A stretch of DNA of 14,304 nucleotides from Clostridia bacterium (GTDB lineage Bacteria > Bacillota_A > Clostridia > Christensenellales > Borkfalkiaceae). The stretch is from NCBI GenBank assembly GCA_017621955.1, contig JAGASB010000211.1, positions 1-14,304 on the forward strand. The letters are read 5' to 3'. Numbering within the stretch: position 1 is the stretch's first letter; each line of letters begins with the position of its first letter. Both the position numbers and the translations under genes were made by a program. The notes under the pieces are model-generated. The model had not been told where the DNA came from and ran no database searches. It worked only from the letters and a program-made list of their open reading frames with translations. Below, one piece after another: positions 1 through 8,778 of this stretch.

Positions 1-273
1 ACGATAAAGATGTCGGAGGAATTTCCGTTTGTTATAGAAAGTAATATCGCTCTAAATAAAGAGGGTAATATATATAAGGCAACAAGCAACGAAGATTCTT
101 TTTACGCTATATATTGTAGCGAAGAATCGTCTAAGAGTAAGTTTGCAGACAAAGAAAATAAAAAGGATAACTTAGTTTGGTACATTGTCATAGCAGGGGT
201 TTCTGCTTTGGCGGTAGGTGTAATAACTTACTTTGTAGTGGGATATATTGAAAGGAAAAAAGGATGCAAGTAA
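1..273 (+). CDS. C-terminal part of a membrane-anchored protein of unknown function (5' partial)
   Basis: I do not recognise this protein. The frame is open to the left edge of the window. The first in-frame ATG (position 10) has no visible ribosome binding site, so the gene probably starts upstream and only its C-terminus is here. If translated from position 10 it would be 87 residues. It has a polar, Ser/Lys/Glu-rich stretch, then one hydrophobic segment (about residues 56-78 from that ATG, beginning WYIVIAGVSALAVG), then a short basic tail ERKKGCK. This layout suggests a single-pass membrane protein with its tail in the cytoplasm. The last 10 bases overlap the next gene, so the two are probably co-transcribed and translationally coupled. 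Nothing in it points to the large operon downstream. Confidence 0.6.
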   Translation, partial: TIKMSEEFPFVIESNIALNKEGNIYKATSNEDSFYAIYCSEESSKSKFADKENKKDNLVWYIVIAGVSALAVGVITYFVVGYIERKKGCK

Positions 274-812
274 AGACGTGTTGTTTTATCGGTCATAGAG
301 AAGTTCCTGATAGGAGCGAAGTGTATAACCGAACGAAAAAAATAATAGAGAACTTGATTGTTAATGAGAACGTCAAGGTTTTTCACTTTGGGAGCAGAAG
401 CGCCTTTGATGATATTTGCCACGAGATTGTTACTGATTTCCAAGAAAAATATCCTGATATAGAAAGAATAAACTACAACCGTCGTAGTGAGTACGTTGTC
501 AAGAAAGAAGAGAAAGAACGATTGGAAGAACAATGGAGCAAAGTTCTTCACGAACAGGTTACGCTGAAAGATTATGAGGGCGAGAAAATGTCTGAACGTG
601 TCGCCCGTGCAGGAAAAGCATCATACGTAGAGCGCAATAAGGAAATGATTGATGATAGTGATTTCTGTGTGTTTTACTATAAGGAAGATTATAAGCCTGA
701 CGTAAGTAAATCACATTATCCATCAAGTGGAAAAAGTGGTACAAAAATTGCTTTTGATTATGCTACAAGCAAAAGCAAACAAATAATAAATGTAGCGGAT
801 GAGGGTGGCTGA
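264..812 (+). CDS. SLOG-family (YpsA/DUF1273-like) Rossmannoid nucleotide-binding-like protein
   Basis: The 182-residue protein carries the marks of the SLOG superfamily, a Rossmann-like fold related to lysine decarboxylase-like and DprA-type proteins. It has an N-terminal strand with CCFIGHR (residues 6-12), a second block FGSRSAFDDICHE (42-54), a third YVERNKEMIDDSDFCVFYY (121-139), and a Gly-rich end SGKSGTKIAFDYA (155-167). Family members bind nucleotides or nucleotide-derived ligands; the ligand here cannot be read from sequence. It is soluble, with no signal peptide or membrane segment. The ATG overlaps the previous gene by 10 bases and follows a GGAAAAAAGG ribosome binding site; the next gene starts directly after its stop. 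Standalone proteins of this type are common in Bacillota, so its presence alone does not imply defence. Confidence 0.8.
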   Translation: MQVKTCCFIGHREVPDRSEVYNRTKKIIENLIVNENVKVFHFGSRSAFDDICHEIVTDFQEKYPDIERINYNRRSEYVVKKEEKERLEEQWSKVLHEQVTLKDYEGEKMSERVARAGKASYVERNKEMIDDSDFCVFYYKEDYKPDVSKSHYPSSGKSGTKIAFDYATSKSKQIINVADEGG

Positions 813-1244
813 ATGTCAAAACATAAGGCTTTATTTAAGAAAATAGGGCTTTATCTTATGATTTCTCTTGCGATGATAACCGTCATAATGGGTATTTCCT
901 TTTGGAGTAACGATAAAAACCCAACCTATGAAAACGTACCTTATACAGTAGAAGAAGCAAGAGTTTATGTAACGAATTACGGTGATTGTTATCACAGTTC
1001 AGACTGTTCGTATTTGCACTCATCAAAAATATCAATAGGTAAAGATAAAGCAAGGAATCAAGGATATTATGCTTGTAGTAGATGTAATGGCATATCGAGT
1101 GGGACGATTGATGTAACATATTATAAACAAGTAGAAAAAGATATGACAAGTGAAATAATTACTAAATCTATAATTGGTGGTTTGGTGGTTAGTCTTATTG
1201 TTTACGTTTTTATTCCCATTAAGAAAGATATACGAGATGAGTAG
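813..1244 (+). CDS. Two-helix membrane protein with an extracytoplasmic His/Cys metal-binding-type motif
   Basis: This is a 143-residue protein with hydrophobic segments at about residues 10-30 and 117-135. Between them is a loop with the pattern YH-x3-C (H61, C65), then a Lys/Ala-rich spacer ending GYYACSRC (C88, C91). This resembles the short zinc-binding motif (YHxxxC...GYxPCxxC) found at the ends of many secreted or membrane proteins; a further Cys59 precedes it. The charge distribution places both termini in the cytoplasm and the metal-binding loop outside. Metal binding is inferred from residue spacing. The ATG directly follows the TGA of the SLOG gene (TGAATG), with GAGGGTGG just upstream, so translation is coupled. 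The stop codon runs into an intrinsic terminator, which makes this the last gene of its operon. Its function is not known to me. Confidence 0.7.
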   Translation: MSKHKALFKKIGLYLMISLAMITVIMGISFWSNDKNPTYENVPYTVEEARVYVTNYGDCYHSSDCSYLHSSKISIGKDKARNQGYYACSRCNGISSGTIDVTYYKQVEKDMTSEIITKSIIGGLVVSLIVYVFIPIKKDIRDE

Positions 1245-1270
1245 GAGAAGTGTTTTACTTCTCCTTTTTT
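1244..1270 (+). terminator. Rho-independent terminator ending the left operon
   Basis: A perfect 8-bp stem GGAGAAGT / ACTTCTCC (1244-1251 and 1257-1264) encloses the loop GTTTT and is followed directly by six T residues (1265-1270). It begins on the last base of the preceding stop codon, so it separates the left operon from the large one that follows. Confidence 0.92.
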
Positions 1271-1330
1271 GTTCAAAAGACGGTTTTAGACGATAAAAAA
1301 CAAAATATTAACAAATTTTAATAAACAAAG

Positions 1331-1350
1331 TTAGACTAAATTAGACAAAA
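1331..1350 (+). repeat. Two tandem 10-bp repeats upstream of the main promoter
   Basis: TTAGACTAAA is followed immediately by TTAGACAAAA (9 of 10 bases identical), ending four bases before the -35 box. A third TTAGAC core lies at 1286-1291, 45 bp upstream of the first. The 10-bp period puts both copies on the same face of the helix, as expected for an activator or repressor site. The surrounding AT-rich sequence could also act as a promoter UP element. The first gene downstream encodes a helix-turn-helix protein that is a natural candidate binder; this is inference. Confidence 0.5.
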
Positions 1351-1354
1351 CCTA

Positions 1355-1383
1355 TTGACATACTTATTCTAAATGAGTATAAT
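1355..1383 (+). promoter_or_regulatory. Consensus sigma-A promoter of the seven-gene operon
   Basis: TTGACA (1355-1360) and TATAAT (1378-1383) are both exact consensus hexamers with an ideal 17-bp spacer. They lie about 30 bp upstream of the start codon at 1413. A promoter this strong in front of a possibly toxic operon would be expected to need a repressor, and a palindrome fills the spacer. Confidence 0.9.
1361..1379. promoter_or_regulatory. Imperfect palindrome in the promoter spacer, candidate operator
   Basis: TACTTATTCTAAATGAGTA has 8-bp half-sites that pair at 7 of 8 positions around a 3-base centre. It fills the gap between the -35 and -10 boxes, where a bound dimer would block RNA polymerase. 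The operator role is inferred from symmetry and position only. Confidence 0.4.
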
Positions 1384-1412
1384 TAAAGTATCATAAGATT
1401 GGAAGGTGCATT

Positions 1413-1943
1413 ATGACAACAAAATTGTTTGAAAGACTTGTTACTAAATTCTCTATTAAGGTGGCTGACTTAATTAAATATTTAGAGATTTCAAAAGCAA
1501 CTATTTATAATTATAGAAATCTTGAAAACTTCTCGGATATACCAAAGGACAAGCAATATAAAATATTCTATTTGTTTGGTAAGGAAACAGAAGAAGAATT
1601 GGTGCTTGTCTTGGACGAATCAGACCCCGATATTTTAGCAAAATATGTTAATCGTATTTCAAGCATTTTGAAAGGTAGTGTGCAAGAGCAACAAGAAGCT
1701 TTGGCTTCAATAGAAGAACTTGAAGCTACCAATGAACGTCTTGTAAAAGAAGTAGCGGCTTTGCAAAGACAGTTGCAAATGGTGCAAGGATTAAAAGATA
1801 TAGACGAGTTCACAAGAACCGTTTTACTTGACAAGGTTGCGACTATAACAAAAGGTGCAACAACCGCTGAAATAAAAGAATTTATAGACTATTTGGAGAT
1901 TTTCGATAAGTATCGTCAAGCTATGAAAAGAGGAGATAAATAA
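1413..1943 (+). CDS. Small helix-turn-helix plus coiled-coil protein, probable operon regulator or DNA-binding subunit
   Basis: This is a 176-residue soluble protein. Residues about 15-36 (IKVADLIKYLEISKATIYNY and onward) fit a helix-turn-helix with the pattern of a short-loop DNA-binding motif. Residues about 90-127 are rich in Glu, Gln and Leu in heptad fashion and should form a coiled coil, probably for dimerisation. The C-terminus is mostly helical and charged. The ATG follows GGAAGGTG at good spacing, about 30 bp after a consensus promoter. The stop and the helicase start share one base (TAATG). It could repress its own promoter through the palindrome or tandem repeats, or act as an architectural DNA-binding subunit of the complex. 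I do not recognise a specific family. Confidence 0.7.
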   Translation: MTTKLFERLVTKFSIKVADLIKYLEISKATIYNYRNLENFSDIPKDKQYKIFYLFGKETEEELVLVLDESDPDILAKYVNRISSILKGSVQEQQEALASIEELEATNERLVKEVAALQRQLQMVQGLKDIDEFTRTVLLDKVATITKGATTAEIKEFIDYLEIFDKYRQAMKRGDK

Positions 1944-4900
1944 TGGGATACTTGTACTTAAACTTTCTTGACAACTTGGAAAAAGGGAGCAAGAGTTGGG
2001 ACGATTTTTATACCACATCGCTTACAGAACAATACGAGGTGTTAAAAAGAAAACTTGGCGGTTACGCAAGTGGAACACTTCAAGAGTTTATTTCTATGGC
2101 GTTCCCTGCTCAAACGTCAAAGTATTATAATATATCTATGCCGTCTTTTGACCGTAGAATGAAAGAAAATCGGTTTGGCAAACAATGTATATACAACATT
2201 GTCATTAGACCTGAAAAAGATAGCTATTTATCTTACATTCTTCCGTCAAATTATGATTTCATTGTAATAGGTGACGTTACTTTTGGTAGTGTTATTGATA
2301 TTACTGTAAAAGGTATTGAGCTTATTGACAGTAAAGTTGCAAAGTTTGGCGAAAAGAAGGTTCTTTGTACTGCGGCGTGTGCTTTTAGTAAAAAAGAAAT
2401 TCCTAATAGAGTTACGGGAAGAACAAGTCAAGTTGCAGACTACGGTACAAGAGATATGCACGATGCCGTTCTTACAAATGACTTTGTATCTTCTCTTGCA
2501 AATGACCTTTATCCCGTACCACATCCTGAAAAAGCAATTAGAACTTTTTCCGAGTGGCAGAAGTATATAAATTTTAGAAAGTATTACTTGGGCAAACAGT
2601 CGGAAAGATGCGAAGAAATAACCGATGTAGCTGTATGTAATTCTTATATGATAACAAAAGAAGCGTATCGTAGAAACGAAGACGCTTTTTCGGCATATCT
2701 TTTAGACGGTATTGAGCAATTCTCAAAGGGTGAGCAGATTATCTTGTCGAAGGAAGTTTCCGGTTCAGATAGTTTCCCTTTAATTAGAATTGCAATTGCT
2801 AAAAATAGAAAACAAATTCTTGCTGATACGTATGGACGAGGCGGTAAGGGTAAGCCCAAGTATGAAGCTAATCTTCAAAGATATACAAGAGAAGCAATGG
2901 GTATATCTTCTCTACCCCCGAAATATGATGAAAAAGGCAATATGAAAGGCTTAAAAGCGTACTTGTTGGGTGAACGCTATTTGTTTACGTATGTTGACAT
3001 TGAGCCTGACTTGTCGGCGCTTGATAAAAAATATGAGAAAGATTATACAAGTGCTTGTGCTGAAATAGATAGCAAATATTTTTCTATTATAAATAGCGAA
3101 CTTGTTAAGTTTATGGAAGGGCAAACGCCTATCGTGCGAAGAACGTACGATGAGAAATTAGCCAAATACAAACAAGAACTTGACGAAACGCTTGAAAGAG
3201 ATATTGAAAAAAATAGTGACAAGGAGATAAAGCGAGCCTATGAAGCAGAACTTGCCAAGAAAATTGCTCCGCTTGATGCTCAAAGAAAGAAAAAGCACGA
3301 TGAAATTCGTGCGAATATGAAAAAACTCAAAGATAAAAAGTTATTGGAAGATGAGTATGATGAAGAATACGATGTTTTAAGAGCTTCTGCCGAAACAGTT
3401 GATATGGAATATTATCAAGAGGTGGATAAAATTAAAGCAAGCATCTCTCTTCGTGATTTTTATGTTCGTAGAAACCAAGAACTTATTTCCAAAAAGGAAA
3501 AGAGTTTAGCAATAAGTTTTCAGTCTGAAATCGAGCGCATTAAGAAAGAAAAGAAAGGACAATTAGAAGTTCAATATAGGGGTTCTATTGAAAACGAAAA
3601 AACTGAGGTTAAAGAAAGACTTCAATCTAAGCTTAAAGCAGATAAAGCTGAAAAGGTTGAAAACGAAACTGTTCGCAAATATTTAATTTATTTCAGACCC
3701 GAAGATACTAACGAAAAAGTTAAGGATTTAGAAAAGCAGATTGAAGCTATTGATGCTAATTATTTGACGTATGATAACCGTGCGGAAAAGGCTAAAATAG
3801 AAAGACAAGAAAAGGCATTAAATTCAATTCTTGGCGGTTACGTTAAGAATCCGTTCTTGCCTACGTATTTGTTCTCTCCCGAAACTCTTGCACAAACGGT
3901 TAGAGATACGACAAAAGAACCTGAATGGTGTTTGGAAAGCTTGAATGATAGACAAAAGCTTGCGGTACGTCGTGCGCTCGCAAGTGAAAGTTTGTTTCTC
4001 TTGCAGGGCCCGCCCGGTACGGGAAAAACCCAAGTTATTGCAGAGATAACGGCACAGCTTACTAAACAAGGTAAAAAAGTTTTAATTTCATCTGAAACAC
4101 ATAAGGCGATTGACAATGTATTTGAACGTTTGCCTAAAATCCCTGAAATCAGACCACTTCGTTTGATTCCTTCTCAAAACGGAAAAGAAACAAATTACAG
4201 TCCTGAAAGATTGGTAGATAACTTCTATCTTAATATAAGTGGAAATCTCGAAAAGCAAGTTAGAAGATTTGAACATTTTGAAGAAACAAAACTTGTTTTC
4301 GATGAACAAATGAAAGCTCTTCGTTTTGACTACGAAAAGGTTCTCAAATTGAAGAGAGATAATGCAAATATCGAAAGAGAAAGAGCTTCTTTGGTTGATT
4401 TGATAAACAAGTTGAATATAGAACTTGAACAAATTCGTGAAACGCTCTCGATTGCAAAAGAAGAAACTGAAAAGTATAGAAGAACAAACAAATATATCGA
4501 AAGCTATCGTTTTGATGGCGAGGGTGCTGTTGAAATCTATATGGAACAGTTCAGACGAGAGGCTCAGGACTTGCTTTTGTCGTTCGCTTGTTTGGAAGAA
4601 GTTCCGATTGACAAGGTTTATGAGCTTGCAAGAATAGATATAGAAAAAGTTCGTGAAGAACTCAACTCTATACTTTCCGAAGATATTATCGTTAAATTAA
4701 AGAGCCGTCAACAAGAACTTCGTGGTATATTAAGTGGTTTGCGTGACCCTGATACCGACGAAGCACCCGAAGAAGGCGATGAAAACTACGAAGAATATAA
4801 GAAATATCAAACGGAACTCAAAAACGTGGTAAATTCTATAAAGACAGCTCAAAGTTCTGCGTCTTTTGACTTTTCAGAAAGCATTATATTTGCGCTCGTT

Positions 4901-6556
4901 CCGTCCATTATCAACTCCAAAGAGTTGTTAAAACAGCTTCCTGAAGAGCTTACTGCGTTCAAGATAAAGTTACAAGGTGTTGTTAATTCGATTAAATCAA
5001 ATCTTGATGTTAAAATATCTTCTCTTTCACAAAAGGAAAGTGAAATTGAATACGCAATAAGCGACAAACAGCTTGAAATTAGCGAAAAGAAAAAGCGTTA
5101 TGAAGAGCTTGGCGAAAATGAAGGAATTGAAGCTTATGGAGAACTTAATTCCGCATTAAAGCAAAAGATAACAAGATTTTTCCGTGATTTTGACATCGTA
5201 AAGGAATACGATTCAGATAACTTGGAAGAAGCCTTTACTATTATTGCCGAAGAATGGCGCAAGCTTGAAAGTGGGTATAAGTCCACACAACAAGAAAACA
5301 AAGTTAAAATACCTATGTACAAGGAGATTGTCAAATATCTATCCCAAGAGGACATATTGGAGGAAGATAGACAGTCTTACACGAGAGAATTGTTTAACAA
5401 CGTAAACGTTTTCGGTATTACTTGCACAAGCCGTGATAGATTTACGAAAAACCAACTCCAAGAACTTGATAGATACGGTATTGAATCGGTTGATATTAGA
5501 ACGCAAGGTATTGACGTTGTAATTATTGACGAGGTATCAAAATCTTCGTTCCTTGACCTTTTAATCCCTATTCTCTATGGTAAAACGGTTATACTTGTTG
5601 GTGACCACAGACAGTTGCCACCGATGTATGATTTAAGACATATGAGAAAAGATGATTTTGAAGGTCTTGATGAGAGCATCATCTCCAAAGAAATCAACGA
5701 CGGCTACACAGCGTTGTATGAAGAGTGTTTCTTCAAAACTCTTTATGAAAGCGTTCCTTCAGACTTCAAAGTTATGCTTAATAAGCAATACCGTTGCCAC
5801 AGTCACATTATGGAAGTATTTAATCATTTCTATGGTGGAAATCAAAAAGGATTGACTGTTGGAAAGAAGCAGCAGGACGACGAAAAGGAACACAACTTAT
5901 CCGTAAAAATCAATGGCAATTCTATTATTGAACCCAAGCATCATATTTACTTTATTGACTGTGACCAAAGAGAGTCAAGTGCTTACGAAGGAAGTACGTC
6001 AAAGGTAAATGAACAAGAAGCGGCTGTTGCAATGGTTCTTCTCCGTGAACTTGACAAAGCAAGCACCGAACTTGAAAAGCAAGGTAAGATAAAAGTAAGC
6101 AAGGATAAGAAGATTGATGAAAGACCGAGCATTGGTGTTATCTGTACCTATGGTGACCAAGCGAACTTGATAAAGAAAAAGAGAAAATATCAACAGTTTA
6201 GCGGTTTTTCGGGCAAACAAGATGAAAAACTTGTAATTAGTACGGTTGACGATTTTCAGGGCGATGAAAGAGATATTATTATCGTTTCAATGGTTCGTAA
6301 TCCCGCAGGAAATAGATATGATGCGGAATTTATCAAGAAATTTGAACGTATAAACGTAGCTCTCTCTCGTGCAAGAAAGATGTTGATTGTTGTTGGTTCT
6401 CGCAAGTTTTTAACCGAAGCAGGCGTAATTGACTTGCCTGATTTGGACGGCAACCACGCATTAGACAAAGTTAATTTCCACGTTTATAAGGAAATTATTG
6501 ATACAATCAATTTCCGTGGACGTGTACTTACAGCAAGAGATATTATAGGAGAATAA
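1943..6556 (+). CDS. Very large superfamily 1 helicase (UPF1/DNA2-like) with long coiled-coil regions
   Basis: This 1537-residue protein has all the main SF1 helicase motifs: Walker A GPPGTGKT at 689-696, Walker B IIDEVS with D1196/E1197, motif III GDHRQLPP at 1220-1227, motif IV region QYRCH at 1282-1286, motif V VDDFQGDERD at 1435-1444, and motif VI NVALSRARK at 1471-1479. The GDxxQLPP and ALSRAR forms are those of the UPF1/DNA2/SMUBP2 group, which translocates 5'-3' on DNA or RNA. About 500 residues separate Walker A from Walker B. Much of that insert is charged helix, and another coiled-coil stretch covers about 360-650. The first 350 residues are a globular domain I do not recognise. The ATG overlaps the previous stop by one base and has AGGAG at 1931. 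It probably senses or unwinds nucleic acid for the system; whether DNA or RNA is not visible. Confidence 0.93.
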   Translation: MGYLYLNFLDNLEKGSKSWDDFYTTSLTEQYEVLKRKLGGYASGTLQEFISMAFPAQTSKYYNISMPSFDRRMKENRFGKQCIYNIVIRPEKDSYLSYILPSNYDFIVIGDVTFGSVIDITVKGIELIDSKVAKFGEKKVLCTAACAFSKKEIPNRVTGRTSQVADYGTRDMHDAVLTNDFVSSLANDLYPVPHPEKAIRTFSEWQKYINFRKYYLGKQSERCEEITDVAVCNSYMITKEAYRRNEDAFSAYLLDGIEQFSKGEQIILSKEVSGSDSFPLIRIAIAKNRKQILADTYGRGGKGKPKYEANLQRYTREAMGISSLPPKYDEKGNMKGLKAYLLGERYLFTYVDIEPDLSALDKKYEKDYTSACAEIDSKYFSIINSELVKFMEGQTPIVRRTYDEKLAKYKQELDETLERDIEKNSDKEIKRAYEAELAKKIAPLDAQRKKKHDEIRANMKKLKDKKLLEDEYDEEYDVLRASAETVDMEYYQEVDKIKASISLRDFYVRRNQELISKKEKSLAISFQSEIERIKKEKKGQLEVQYRGSIENEKTEVKERLQSKLKADKAEKVENETVRKYLIYFRPEDTNEKVKDLEKQIEAIDANYLTYDNRAEKAKIERQEKALNSILGGYVKNPFLPTYLFSPETLAQTVRDTTKEPEWCLESLNDRQKLAVRRALASESLFLLQGPPGTGKTQVIAEITAQLTKQGKKVLISSETHKAIDNVFERLPKIPEIRPLRLIPSQNGKETNYSPERLVDNFYLNISGNLEKQVRRFEHFEETKLVFDEQMKALRFDYEKVLKLKRDNANIERERASLVDLINKLNIELEQIRETLSIAKEETEKYRRTNKYIESYRFDGEGAVEIYMEQFRREAQDLLLSFACLEEVPIDKVYELARIDIEKVREELNSILSEDIIVKLKSRQQELRGILSGLRDPDTDEAPEEGDENYEEYKKYQTELKNVVNSIKTAQSSASFDFSESIIFALVPSIINSKELLKQLPEELTAFKIKLQGVVNSIKSNLDVKISSLSQKESEIEYAISDKQLEISEKKKRYEELGENEGIEAYGELNSALKQKITRFFRDFDIVKEYDSDNLEEAFTIIAEEWRKLESGYKSTQQENKVKIPMYKEIVKYLSQEDILEEDRQSYTRELFNNVNVFGITCTSRDRFTKNQLQELDRYGIESVDIRTQGIDVVIIDEVSKSSFLDLLIPILYGKTVILVGDHRQLPPMYDLRHMRKDDFEGLDESIISKEINDGYTALYEECFFKTLYESVPSDFKVMLNKQYRCHSHIMEVFNHFYGGNQKGLTVGKKQQDDEKEHNLSVKINGNSIIEPKHHIYFIDCDQRESSAYEGSTSKVNEQEAAVAMVLLRELDKASTELEKQGKIKVSKDKKIDERPSIGVICTYGDQANLIKKKRKYQQFSGFSGKQDEKLVISTVDDFQGDERDIIIVSMVRNPAGNRYDAEFIKKFERINVALSRARKMLIVVGSRKFLTEAGVIDLPDLDGNHALDKVNFHVYKEIIDTINFRGRVLTARDIIGE

Positions 6557-6558
6557 AG

Positions 6559-8778
6559 ATGGAAGAAAAAGTTATAAAACAAATTAAAACTTCTTGTCCT
6601 TTTCCATTATTACTCTATAAGACAAGTGTAAAATACAATGAAGTACGTAAGGCTTCAGGAATAGCTTATATACTGCTCGACTTAATTCAAAAAACAGCAA
6701 CTTCAAGCGAAAAAATGGGAGAAGTCTTGTTGAAGTTCGGTATTCCCAAAGAGTTACACTACATATTTGGTAAAGAAATTGCTAATCTGATTGGAACGGA
6801 GATTTTGCAGTCGGTTTATCCTGCAACGCATTTCCTTAATCCTAATTATTTTAGTGAGATAATGGTAAAAGATATATCTTTGACAGCCAAAGGACGAAAG
6901 ATGTTTACCGAAGGAGCTATTCCAACGGGAGCAGAAAAAACCAAAACCAAAGATATTTATTTCAGCCCGGTAACAAGAAAGTTCGATGTAGAAAGCAAAG
7001 TGGCATATATGCCGTTGGCTGCTTGTTATCTCGGAGAAGAATTTCTTGACAAGGTTGATATAGATATTTCAGGCTTGGAAGATTATATCAATGCGAATAC
7101 AACAAAAATCGGTTTGAAAGCTGAGGAAAGAATGGTTTCGTATGAAACCGAAGAACCCAAAAAGCTTCACGTTCGTAAAGAAGATGGAATGACAATCATT
7201 ATTCGTCCGTCGGGGGTTGAGTTCTTTTTTGGAACGTCTGATGAAACGGCTTTCTTCTACAAATATTACTCTTCGGCTCTTATGACAGAAGGCTTGTTGA
7301 TGAAAAACAACTACAAGTTTGTTAATGCGCTCAAAGAAATCGTTTCAGTACCTACTGTATCAATCACGGAACTTGATAAGGCTGTCAACGTTCACTTGCC
7401 GAGTGATGTTCAAAAGCAAGCTACAAGACCTTGTAAAGTATTTCTTAATAAGGGTAGATTAGGCGTTGAGAGAAGCGATAATGTAATCAAGATTGATGAT
7501 AAAACAAGCGGAATTTTCTTGGATTGGATTGACGAAAACGCAGAGTTTGCTCTTGTGGATAACAGCGCAATTCATTACTATAATGCCTTGAACGTATCTA
7601 TGCCTTGCGAAAAGTTTGGCGATACGTTTGAAATGCAGTTGCTTGTAGAAAGTATTGCTTCCGCAGAACAATATTCCGAATTGGTAAAAGCTATTTTTGA
7701 AGTAGTAAAGAATAAACCGTTTGATGCCGAAAGTGGACGAACCGTATTATTTGTTGTTGACGGTTTGAAAGATGCTGATTTGTTTGGTGAATACGTGGAA
7801 GCAAAATTGTCGGCACTTAAAACGGCTGACGATAAAATTGAATTGCTTATGAAGATGAACGCAATCTTCAATAAGAACGCTGAATGGAAAGCTTATTTTG
7901 AAACCTTTGCCAAAGATTTGTTTGAAGCAAGTGTTGAAGAAATAAGACTTGATAATATGATTTATAAAACGACAGTCCTTTCTCCGATAAAAGAAGCTCT
8001 TGGAATGACGGAAATAGATTATATTACTAATTTCACAAAGCATATAGCGAATGACGAAGATAGCGATTTAGTTTATCAAGCACTTGAAACCGCAGGGTTT
8101 GAAACAAATGTTATTCTTGGTGTTGTTAATGTTATTGAGAAATATATGCAAAGCGTTATTATCGGGCAAAATATTCTTTCGGAAACAAGCTTGGCTTCAA
8201 AATTCCAAAACGTTAAAATAAACTTATGGAAGCTTAACGATATGCTTGGAATCGAGAGTGTATCAGAATATACGTTGAAAGACGATTACAACGTTGACGA
8301 GTTCTTTAACGCATACAGCACCTTGCAAACATCTTATAAGGGTATTGAAAAATACAAGCAGTATGCGGCAAAAGAATATGCCCAAGTGAAGCAATTTATG
8401 GACATATATGAGCCTATACACGATATTCTATCCATTGAAAGAACAGCTTCTTCTCACCCTGATAGAATAACTAAGAAGTACATAAACGACTATCTTGCAC
8501 ACGGCAAATATAAAGAAGCGATTTGTGATTTAGTTGTCAAGCTTCAATATGATTTACGAGAACTTCTTTCGATGGGAGATGAAGCATCTGCTCACGATTT
8601 AATTGAAGAAGCTCGTAGTCAAAAAATGATAGACGGCAAGCAAGCATCTAATCTTCATAAGTTACGTATGTGCCGAAACGGTTTCCAACACCCTGAAAGA
8701 ACTCAAATTCCTTATGACAAGGTAACGATTGAAGCGTGGTGTGAAGATGTATTCTCGTTGAAGGAGGTAGAGGAATGA
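6559..8778 (+). CDS. Large protein with a C-terminal HEPN-like ribonuclease domain, candidate effector
   Basis: This 739-residue protein begins two bases after the helicase stop, with AGGAG at 6547. Most of it is unfamiliar. Residues about 100-145 (KDISLTAKGRKMFTEG and onward) look like a small helical or winged unit ending in a strand, and the middle is mixed alpha/beta then helical. The last 95 residues or so are helical and fit a HEPN domain: a helix YINDYLAHGKYKEAICDL, a loop, and then the motif RNGFQH (R706, N707, H711). That is the Rx4H signature with a polar residue after the Arg, as in metal-independent HEPN RNases such as those in abortive infection and toxin-antitoxin systems. RNase activity is inferred from motif and context. 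HEPN folds can also be non-catalytic scaffolds, but both key residues are intact. The gene overlaps the next by four bases (ATGA). Confidence 0.8.
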   Translation: MEEKVIKQIKTSCPFPLLLYKTSVKYNEVRKASGIAYILLDLIQKTATSSEKMGEVLLKFGIPKELHYIFGKEIANLIGTEILQSVYPATHFLNPNYFSEIMVKDISLTAKGRKMFTEGAIPTGAEKTKTKDIYFSPVTRKFDVESKVAYMPLAACYLGEEFLDKVDIDISGLEDYINANTTKIGLKAEERMVSYETEEPKKLHVRKEDGMTIIIRPSGVEFFFGTSDETAFFYKYYSSALMTEGLLMKNNYKFVNALKEIVSVPTVSITELDKAVNVHLPSDVQKQATRPCKVFLNKGRLGVERSDNVIKIDDKTSGIFLDWIDENAEFALVDNSAIHYYNALNVSMPCEKFGDTFEMQLLVESIASAEQYSELVKAIFEVVKNKPFDAESGRTVLFVVDGLKDADLFGEYVEAKLSALKTADDKIELLMKMNAIFNKNAEWKAYFETFAKDLFEASVEEIRLDNMIYKTTVLSPIKEALGMTEIDYITNFTKHIANDEDSDLVYQALETAGFETNVILGVVNVIEKYMQSVIIGQNILSETSLASKFQNVKINLWKLNDMLGIESVSEYTLKDDYNVDEFFNAYSTLQTSYKGIEKYKQYAAKEYAQVKQFMDIYEPIHDILSIERTASSHPDRITKKYINDYLAHGKYKEAICDLVVKLQYDLRELLSMGDEASAHDLIEEARSQKMIDGKQASNLHKLRMCRNGFQHPERTQIPYDKVTIEAWCEDVFSLKEVEE

